Shown in pieces: positions 1 through 4,540 of a stretch of 11,104 nt of DNA. A model generated the notes under the pieces. It saw only the letters and a program-made list of their open reading frames with translations, had not been told where the DNA came from and made no database searches. The position numbers and the translations under genes are program-made. Every line of letters starts with the position of its first letter. The stretch's first letter is position 1. The stretch is taken from positions 1 to 11,104 of the forward strand of contig CAKSVK010000119.1 in assembly GCA_934502905.1 (NCBI GenBank), in the 5' to 3' direction. Source of the stretch: an uncultured Chitinophagaceae bacterium (GTDB taxonomy: Bacteria > Bacteroidota > Bacteroidia > Chitinophagales > Chitinophagaceae).

Positions 1-817
1 CGCTGTCCATATTGCTTTTGAAACGCAGTACTTCGTCTACCCGCTCCTTTGCCCCGCATAGGCTGCCGATACGCCATCCCGCCATATTATGCGACTTACT
101 CAGGGAGTTTAATTCTATCGCTACCTCCATTGCTCCATTCACGGACAAAATGCTTTGTGGGCTTTCATTCAAAATAAAGCTATAAGGATTGTCATGCACC
201 AGCAACAGGTTGTTATTTTTAGCAAAACTTACCAGGTCACTGAACAGGGTTTTTGTCGCCAGCTGCCCCGTGGGCATATGCGGGTAATTAACAAAAAACA
301 ACGCTCCCTTATCTCTTGTTTTTTGTGAGATACTCTTTTCAATTTCCTGAAAATCAGGTGTCCAATTGTTTTTATCTTTAAGCCTGTACTCAACCAACTG
401 TGCACCTGCCAGCTTTGCCGCGCTCCTGTAAGTGGGATAGCCCGGATTAGGAACAAATACCGCATCTCCCTGATCAATATAGGTCATGCAGATATGCATA
501 ATGCCCTCCTTACTGCCGATCAAGGGTAATATTTCTGTCTCAGGGTTCAACTGTACCTGGTACCACTTTGAATACCAGTCAGCTATCGCTTTCCTTAAAA
601 CAGGAGATCCTTTATAATTCTGGTAGCCGTGCACATTCGGTCTTATGCTTTCTTCCTGCAATACCTTTATTACCTCGGGATGGGGGGGCTGATCGGGACT
701 ACCGATCCCCAGGTTGATCACCTGCTTTCCCTGCCTGTTGAGTTCATCAATTTCCCTCAGCTTCTGAGAAAAGTAATATTCGCCGATTCCTTCCAGCCTG
801 TTCGCCGTTCTGATCAT
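1..817 (-). CDS. Class I/II PLP aminotransferase, C-terminus cut by window edge
   Basis: About 272 residues are visible, read from the ATG at 817 and running off the window at base 1, so the C-terminal third is missing. It is a fold type I PLP-dependent aminotransferase of the aspartate/aromatic group. Visible family marks are INLGIGSPDQPPHPEV near the N-terminus, the substrate/PLP region NPGYPTY, a variant NYPHMPTG in place of the usual NP/NNPTG, the HDNPYSFI segment with the cofactor-binding Asp and Tyr, and SLSKSHNMAGWRIG, in which Lys241 is the expected Schiff-base lysine. It starts 53 bases after the pheA stop with no terminator between, so the two are probably co-transcribed. In Bacteroidota such a gene commonly sits between prephenate dehydratase and prephenate dehydrogenase and would transaminate phenylpyruvate or 4-hydroxyphenylpyruvate. 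That substrate is inferred from context; an LL-diaminopimelate-type enzyme is the main alternative. Confidence 0.88.
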   Translation of the reverse strand, partial: MIRTANRLEGIGEYYFSQKLREIDELNRQGKQVINLGIGSPDQPPHPEVIKVLQEESIRPNVHGYQNYKGSPVLRKAIADWYSKWYQVQLNPETEILPLIGSKEGIMHICMTYIDQGDAVFVPNPGYPTYRSAAKLAGAQLVEYRLKDKNNWTPDFQEIEKSISQKTRDKGALFFVNYPHMPTGQLATKTLFSDLVSFAKNNNLLLVHDNPYSFILNESPQSILSVNGAMEVAIELNSLSKSHNMAGWRIGSLCGAKERVDEVLRFKSNMDS

Positions 818-870
818 CTTATTTTAATTAAATATACAATTAACCTTATTAAGTTATTCGTAAACAATTA

Positions 871-1758
871 CTAAGAATAATGTTTTCCTTTCTGATATAC
901 CCCATAGATCTTCAGATCTTCTGTAATAGGCTTGAGATCGCGGATCACTTTATAAAACTGGTCCAGCGAATCAAATTCCATATCGGCGTGAAAGGCATAG
1001 CGGAAGGTAGTGCCCGGAAGTGGAGAGCTTTGTAGTTTACTTAAATTAATACCGCCGTCAGATATGGTAGTCAATACCTTGGCAAGACTTCCCTTAGAAT
1101 GATCGGTATGAAAGTAAACGGATGATTTATCTGCATCCTGCACTACTTCTGCAAGGTCCTCGTGCTGTACCACCAGGAACCGTGTATAGTTATACTTCTG
1201 GGTATGAATATCCGGGGCAATAATATCCAGGTCAAACAGTTCTGCAGCCAGGCTGCTGGCGATGGCGGCAATATGGGTGCTCCCGCTTTCTTTTAACATT
1301 TTCGCGCTCAGGGCCGTATCCTCGGATTCGATCAGCTTCCAGTCGTGCTTCTCCAGAAACTCAAGGCATTGCTGTAAGGCCATCGGGTGCGAATGCACTT
1401 CCCGGATATCTTCCAGTTTTACCCCCCGGTTGACCATCAGGTTTTGTACTATATGAAGATAAATTTCACCTACGATCTTCAACCTGCTCTTTTGTAACAG
1501 GTTATAATTGGGAAGGATACTGCCGGCAATGGAGTTTTCAATAGCCATAATGCCTCCGTCGCTTTCTTTTTTATGGGAGGCTATCCTGACCACATCCCTG
1601 AAATTATCGCAACAGACCACCTGCACATTATTTTCAAAAAAGTGGTTTGCCGCTACCTGGTGAAAGCTGCCTTCATATCCCTGGATAGCTATTACGGGTG
1701 CATTGTCTTTAATGCCTGTGGTCTGTTGTTTTTCTGAAACCTGGGGTTCACTGCTCAT
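871..1758 (-). CDS. pheA: Prephenate dehydratase (monofunctional, with ACT domain)
   Basis: This cytoplasmic enzyme converts prephenate to phenylpyruvate in phenylalanine synthesis. Numbered from the Met at 1758 it has 295 residues, normal for a monofunctional prephenate dehydratase, and there is no chorismate mutase domain. The catalytic part (about 20-198) shows GYEGSF (27-32), AIENSIAGS (72-80), HPMALQQC (124-131), EDTALSAK and the conserved TRF (192-194) before the catalytic domain ends. The C-terminal ACT domain (about 212-288) carries GSLAKVL and LQSSPLPG, equivalent to the Phe-binding GALV and ESRP regions, so feedback inhibition by Phe is expected. An in-frame ATG at 1788 would add ten residues, but it lies inside the attenuator terminator stem and is rejected as the start. 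No Shine-Dalgarno sequence precedes 1758, as is common in this phylum. Expression is probably controlled by the upstream leader attenuator. Confidence 0.95.
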   Translation of the reverse strand: MSSEPQVSEKQQTTGIKDNAPVIAIQGYEGSFHQVAANHFFENNVQVVCCDNFRDVVRIASHKKESDGGIMAIENSIAGSILPNYNLLQKSRLKIVGEIYLHIVQNLMVNRGVKLEDIREVHSHPMALQQCLEFLEKHDWKLIESEDTALSAKMLKESGSTHIAAIASSLAAELFDLDIIAPDIHTQKYNYTRFLVVQHEDLAEVVQDADKSSVYFHTDHSKGSLAKVLTTISDGGINLSKLQSSPLPGTTFRYAFHADMEFDSLDQFYKVIRDLKPITEDLKIYGVYQKGKHYS

Positions 1759-1779
1759 ATCTGATATATTAATAAAAAA

Positions 1780-1798
1780 TCCCGGCATCTAGCCGGGA
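1780..1798 (-). terminator. Attenuator terminator hairpin of the pheA leader
   Basis: Read on the minus strand, TCCCGGC (1798-1792), a five-base loop TAGAT and GCCGGGA (1786-1780) form a perfect 7-bp GC-rich stem followed directly by six T residues (1779-1774). It lies between the leader peptide stop (1822) and the pheA start (1758), the expected place for an attenuator. The 5' arm is also complementary to an upstream copy of GCCGGGA, so formation of this terminator and of the antiterminator is mutually exclusive. Confidence 0.9.
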
Positions 1799-1857
1799 CT
1801 GATTATGTTGAATTCGATTTTTTATTTTTTCAACAAAAGCATTCCCGGCCTACCGGT
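1792..1857 (-). promoter_or_regulatory. Antiterminator and anti-antiterminator segments of the phe attenuator
   Basis: Three competing segments are readable on the minus strand. Segment 1 is ACCGGT (1857-1852), segment 2 is GCCGGGA (1849-1843), and segment 3 is TCCCGGC (1798-1792), which is also the 5' arm of the terminator. Segment 2 pairs perfectly with segment 3 (antiterminator). CCGG of segment 1 can instead pair with CCGG inside segment 2 across a four-base loop. Segment 1 begins immediately after the last aromatic leader codon, so a ribosome stalled on Phe/Tyr codons would cover it, free segment 2 and prevent termination. The pairing is seen in the sequence; the switching is inferred from the classical attenuation model. 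Confidence 0.8.
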
Positions 1858-1905
1858 AAAGTAGAAGAAAAAATAAAAGAATCCGTATGCTTTTGCTTTA
1901 TTCAT
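1822..1905 (-). CDS. Phe/Tyr-rich leader peptide of the pheA operon (attenuator)
   Basis: A 27-codon ORF upstream of pheA starts with ATG at 1905 and ends with TAA at 1824-1822. It begins MNKAKAYG, is followed by FFYFFFYF (residues 9-16, codons 1881-1858), then TGRPGMLLLKK. It holds six Phe and three Tyr, with eight consecutive aromatic codons, far from chance and directly comparable in design to the enterobacterial pheA leader. The peptide itself probably has no function: translation of its aromatic codons senses charged tRNA-Phe and tRNA-Tyr. Tyr codons beside Phe codons suggest that the operon serves both amino acids, which would fit a downstream tyrA outside the window. Start choice is supported by frame, aromatic block and position relative to the hairpins. 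The likely promoter lies so close that the mRNA may be nearly leaderless. Confidence 0.9.
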   Translation of the reverse strand: MNKAKAYGFFYFFFYFTGRPGMLLLKK

Positions 1906-1912
1906 TGCGTTG

Positions 1913-1920
1913 CAAAAATA
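1913..1920 (-). promoter_or_regulatory. Candidate Bacteroidota -7 element for the phe leader/pheA operon
   Basis: On the minus strand TATTTTTG matches the Bacteroidota -7 consensus TAnnTTTG at every defined base. It ends seven bases before the leader ATG at 1905, so transcription would begin within a few bases of the start codon. No clear TTTG -33 element is seen; the region around the expected position is a T-rich run (about 1935-1945). The motif is visible; its use as promoter is inferred. Confidence 0.5.
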
Positions 1921-2025
1921 ATATTTAAATCAGAAAAAAAAAGATTTGTTGCATTTTTTCCGCAAAAATCTCTTTTTTTCAATAGTAACAGGGCTGTTTA
2001 TTTTTTCCTTTAACAAATTAAGGTT

Positions 2026-2349
2026 CCGGTCGGTGGGGATACCAACCGGTAGCATGCGCTACTGCCGGGTGCCCGCCGCCAGCGAAAAATGACCTATCAC
2101 ACAAGCCGCTGTTAATAAACGATCTGCAAAAAGTGGGTGGTTTTCGAATATGCATGGAAAAGGTTATTGCGTGAGGGACCACCGCGCCTGCACCCGCCCC
2201 GGCGCGTGTACTCACGCGCCGTTAGATACACATTGAAATTTATCCGTGAAGCTCTTGCATATCACGACTGCCTGATTGGATACCCGATATAACAAGCTTG
2301 TTGGGTAACCTCCGGCAAGCTCTACTGGTCGGTATCCGCACCCGCCAGC
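2026..2349. repeat. GC-rich cluster of hairpins in the 1921-2413 intergenic region
   Basis: No convincing gene is seen in the roughly 500 bases between the phe leader promoter and the small lipoprotein. It holds a dense set of inverted repeats: arms 2026-2034/2041-2049 (one mismatch), GTAGC/GCTAC at 2049-2062, CGGG/CCCG at 2066-2075, a perfect 8-bp stem GGCGCGTG/CACGCGCC at 2201-2220 with a four-base loop, and the 12-base palindrome AACAAGCTTGTT at 2291-2302 flanked by TACCC/GGGTA. Segments 2037-2083 and 2303-2349 share blocks such as CCGG, CTACTG and CCCGCCAGC or CCGCCAGC and may be diverged copies of one element. It could be REP-like repeat DNA or a structured RNA; which is not decided here. 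Confidence 0.45.
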
Positions 2350-2352
2350 AAT

Positions 2353-2380
2353 AAAAAACCGCCTCCTTGCGGAAGCGGCC
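2353..2380 (-). terminator. Rho-independent terminator of the small lipoprotein gene
   Basis: On the minus strand CCGCTTCC (2378-2371), loop GCAA and GGAGGCGG (2366-2359) form an 8-bp stem with one G-T wobble, followed by six T residues (2358-2353). It lies 35 bases after the stop of the gene at 2414-2665. Confidence 0.88.
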
Positions 2381-2413
2381 TCAACGATTGCTTGCCATTA
2401 AAAAATCGTCAAA

Positions 2414-2665
2414 TTAGTTTTTTACTGCTTCTGCAGCTTTTTTCAGGCTGTCAGCAGCAGCTTCGCCCGCTTTCTTCAGGCTATCAGCAGCAGCTTCTGC
2501 ACCTTCTTTAATTTCTTCTGCTTTCTGCTCAGCGCCTTCCTTAATTTGTTCAGCACCTTCTTTTACGTTTTCAACACCTTCCTGTACAGCCTCGTTAGCT
2601 GTGTTAGAAGCTTCGTTACATGCTGCAAATGCGCCTATTGCAAGAATCAAGAATAACTTTTTCAT
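2414..2665 (-). CDS. Small lipoprotein with amphipathic 11-residue repeats
   Basis: An 83-residue predicted lipoprotein. Residues 1-15 are a signal peptide and FAAC places the lipidated cysteine at 16. The mature part is almost pure Ala/Glu/Lys/Gln with internal repeats: KEGAE at 35-39, 42-46 and 53-57, then two tandem 11-residue units starting DSLKKAGEA (61) and DSLKKAAEA (72). This periodicity predicts a long amphipathic alpha helix, as in LEA-like or apolipoprotein-like proteins, and would suit membrane or peptidoglycan association or binding of unfolded protein in the periplasm; no function is established. It is monocistronic, with its own terminator, and is divergent from the sigma factor gene. 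It carries the same GGGTTACC-N16-TATTAAT element as the sigma gene, so it is probably a target of that sigma factor. Confidence 0.85.
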   Translation of the reverse strand: MKKLFLILAIGAFAACNEASNTANEAVQEGVENVKEGAEQIKEGAEQKAEEIKEGAEAAADSLKKAGEAAADSLKKAAEAVKN

Positions 2666-2700
2666 TCTGAGTTGTTTTTTGAATTAATGAACTAATATTG

Positions 2701-2731
2701 ATTAATACCGGTTAGGTAAAAAAGGTAACCC
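2701..2731 (-). promoter_or_regulatory. Putative ECF-type promoter of the lipoprotein gene
   Basis: On the minus strand GGGTTACC (2731-2724) is followed by exactly 16 bases and TATTAAT (2707-2701). The same two blocks with the same spacing stand before the divergent sigma gene. Spacing and location fit -35 and -10 elements of an alternative sigma factor. The -10 block ends 35 bases before the ATG at 2665. The repeat is seen directly; recognition by the neighbouring sigma factor is inferred. Confidence 0.65.
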
Positions 2732-2764
2732 GACTTTTTTAAAAATCTTTTTTTACCCAATTTT

Positions 2765-2795
2765 GGGTTACCAAACCAGCTATTATAGTATTAAT
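2765..2795 (+). promoter_or_regulatory. Putative autoregulated promoter of the ECF sigma gene
   Basis: GGGTTACC (2765-2772), a 16-base spacer and TATTAAT (2789-2795) repeat the element found in the opposite direction at 2731-2701. After the -10 block both copies also share ATATTAG. The -10 block ends eight bases before the GTG start at 2804, so the transcript would be leaderless or nearly so. A further short inverted repeat, ACCCAA/TTGGGT (2755-2768), overlaps the -35 block and could be an operator. Autoregulation by the encoded sigma factor is inferred. Confidence 0.65.
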
Positions 2796-2803
2796 ATTAG
2801 CCA

Positions 2804-3376
2804 GTGAATCATACTAAGGAACAGGATCTTTTGAGGGCGTTGTCTAATAACGATAAAGCAGCGATCGAGTTTTTGTATAAGGATAATTTTCCCCTGATAC
2901 AAAAGCTGGTGGTGAACAACAACGGCTCAGACGACGATGCAAAAGATATCTTCCAGGAAGCGCTGGTAGTGCTGTATGAAAAGTCTAAATCCGGAAGCTT
3001 TGAACTAAACTGCCAGATCAGGACTTTTCTATATTCTGTCAGTAAGCGCCTGTGGCTCAAGAAATTACAAAAGAACAGCCGCTATGAATTGCAGGCGAAC
3101 GGGTTGGAAGATACTGTTTACGTGGAAGATGACCTGTCGCTGCATGAGAAAAGAAGCGCTGAACTGACCATGATGAACGAGGCAATGAACGGTATCGGGG
3201 AACCCTGCAAGAGCCTGTTAAAGGCATTTTATATAGATAAGCGCAATATGCAGGATATCGCAGCCGATTTTGGATATACCAATGCCGATAATGCCAAGAA
3301 CCAGAAGTATAAATGCCTTATGCGATTGAAAAAATTGTTTTTTACTCAATATAAAAACGGTAACCCAAATGAATGA
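2804..3376 (+). CDS. ECF-type sigma-70 family RNA polymerase sigma factor
   Basis: This 190-residue protein has the two-domain plan of ECF sigma factors. Region 2 (about 18-92) includes AAIEFLYKDNFP, DDAKDIFQEALVVLYEK (core RNA polymerase contact) and the basic aromatic IRTFLYSVSKRLWLKKLQK for -10 recognition. After an acidic linker, region 4 (about 122-180) includes EPCKSLLKAFYIDKRNMQDIAADFGY, a shortened helix-turn-helix for -35 recognition, and a basic end CLMRLKKLF. The start is GTG at 2804: a stop codon lies directly upstream in frame and no ATG follows before region 2. Its last 8 bases overlap the start of the anti-sigma/protease gene (ATGAATGA), indicating translational coupling. It probably activates its own promoter and that of the divergent lipoprotein. 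The sigma family is clear; the regulon is inferred. Confidence 0.92.
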   Translation: MNHTKEQDLLRALSNNDKAAIEFLYKDNFPLIQKLVVNNNGSDDDAKDIFQEALVVLYEKSKSGSFELNCQIRTFLYSVSKRLWLKKLQKNSRYELQANGLEDTVYVEDDLSLHEKRSAELTMMNEAMNGIGEPCKSLLKAFYIDKRNMQDIAADFGYTNADNAKNQKYKCLMRLKKLFFTQYKNGNPNE

Positions 3377-4466
3377 CGTTCGTTTACTGGAAATGGTGGA
3401 GCGTTACCTCCAGGGAGAGATGTCTGAGGAGGAGATGATCCTCTTCAAGGAATTACGCCGGACCAATCCTGAAGTAGACCAAATGGTGGTAGACCATAAC
3501 TTTTTCATCAACCAGATGGACAGGTATGGTGAGCAGGACCGCTTTAAGCAGTCCATGCACGAGGTGCACAGCAAATTATTGCAGGAAGGGGCGATTAAAA
3601 AATCTTCCGGAAAAGGTACACTCGTTTACCTGTGGCAACGGTCCAGGAAAACAATTGCCGTGGCAGCTTCCATTGCCGGCATTACAGCCCTGGCTATCAG
3701 CGGAATTATTTCTTCGCTCACTCCCAGAACAGATAAAGCCCATATCGAGAACCTCGGCAGGAAGATCGACATCCTTGAAAAAAATCAAAACAGTACCCGC
3801 CGCGAACTGAGCGATGTGAAGAACAAAATTGAAATCCCGGCGGTGCCTGCGAAATTCGGGGGAACAGGTTTCATGATCGATACGAGAGGTTTCCTGATCA
3901 CCAATGCCCATGTTGTCAACAAGGCGGAAAAGGTAACTGTTCAGAACCGTTCGGGAGTGGAGCTCAATACAAAGACTGTTTATTTTAACGACAGCACGGA
4001 CATTGCTATCCTGCAGATCGTAGATAGCTTATACAAGCCGGTAACGGCACTGCCCTATGCCATTACCCGGAAAGGTTCGGCAGACCTGGCAGAACCCATC
4101 TTCAGCCTGGGATATCCAAGAGAGGAAATTGTTTACGGGGAAGGATACCTGAGCGCTAAAACAGGTTTCAATGGCGACACCCTGAGCTGCCAGATATCGA
4201 TCTCCGCCAACCCCGGCAATAGCGGTGGTCCTGTTTTAAATAAAGATGGAGAAGTGATCGGCATATTAAGTACCAGGCAAAAAACTGCCGACGGAGTAGT
4301 ATTTGCCATAAAATCAAATAATATATACAGCGCTGCAGAGCAGCTGAGGCAGGACAGCGCTTCCTTAAAGCTTCGTTTACCTGCTGTTTCCAACATTAAA
4401 AACCTGGAAAGAAGCCAGCAGGTGAAGAAAGTAGAAGATTTTGTGTATATGGTAAAGGGATATTAA
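3369..4466 (+). CDS. Membrane anti-sigma-like protein fused to an HtrA/trypsin-like serine protease
   Basis: A 365-residue protein with four parts. Residues 1-75 are a charged helical cytoplasmic domain (VERYLQGEMSEEEMILFKEL...NPEVDQ) of the type that precedes the membrane helix in Bacteroidota anti-sigma proteins. Residues 95-116 form one transmembrane helix. Residues 122-155 look like a short coiled coil. From about 160 to 325 lies an S1C (HtrA/Deg-like) protease with its triad intact: His181 in TNAHVV, Asp211 in DSTDIAIL and Ser285 in NPGNSGGPV. No PDZ domain is visible; the C-terminus is a short basic tail. Positive-inside reasoning puts the protease in the periplasm. The gene overlaps the sigma gene, the usual place for an anti-sigma factor. 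I infer that the N-terminus holds the sigma factor and that the protease senses or processes envelope damage, possibly cleaving its own anchor; this is not shown by the sequence. Confidence 0.85.
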   Translation: MNDVRLLEMVERYLQGEMSEEEMILFKELRRTNPEVDQMVVDHNFFINQMDRYGEQDRFKQSMHEVHSKLLQEGAIKKSSGKGTLVYLWQRSRKTIAVAASIAGITALAISGIISSLTPRTDKAHIENLGRKIDILEKNQNSTRRELSDVKNKIEIPAVPAKFGGTGFMIDTRGFLITNAHVVNKAEKVTVQNRSGVELNTKTVYFNDSTDIAILQIVDSLYKPVTALPYAITRKGSADLAEPIFSLGYPREEIVYGEGYLSAKTGFNGDTLSCQISISANPGNSGGPVLNKDGEVIGILSTRQKTADGVVFAIKSNNIYSAAEQLRQDSASLKLRLPAVSNIKNLERSQQVKKVEDFVYMVKGY

Positions 4467-4486
4467 TAGAATTAAGCAACTTTTAG

Positions 4487-4517
4487 TTGCCTGAAATCCG
4501 AATTATAATTTTCTTTG
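4487..4517 (+). promoter_or_regulatory. Candidate housekeeping promoter of the FGGY kinase gene
   Basis: TTG (4487-4489) and TTTCTTTG (4510-4517, seven of eight matches to TAnnTTTG) are separated by 20 bases, the usual Bacteroidota -33/-7 arrangement. Transcription would start near 4523, about 18 bases before the TTG start codon. A short stem GCAAC/GTTGC (4476-4490) overlaps the -33 part; lacking a T run, it is a poor terminator for the upstream protease gene. Confidence 0.4.
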
Positions 4518-4540
4518 CGACAACCAAATAATTTCTTCAA

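Noticed and set aside
1922..1954. Nine-codon ORF on the minus strand with three Phe codons upstream of the phe leader
   Set aside because: The Phe codons come from a poly-T run in the promoter region. It lies upstream of the likely transcription start and has no associated hairpins.
2018..2215. 65-codon ORF on the minus strand within the GC-rich intergenic island
   Set aside because: Low-complexity start (AGAGAGA), no ribosome site or promoter, and the bases are better explained by dense inverted repeats. No family resemblance.
2204..2227. Integron attC-like site (stem followed by GTTAGAT)
   Set aside because: The GTTRRRY match is a short degenerate motif, no matching RYYYAAC partner is found at a suitable distance, and there is no integrase or cassette array in the window.
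3359..3366. Third copy of GGTAACCC at the end of the sigma gene
   Set aside because: It encodes Gly-Asn-Pro of the sigma C-terminus, and no TATTAAT-like block lies 16 bases away on the relevant strand.
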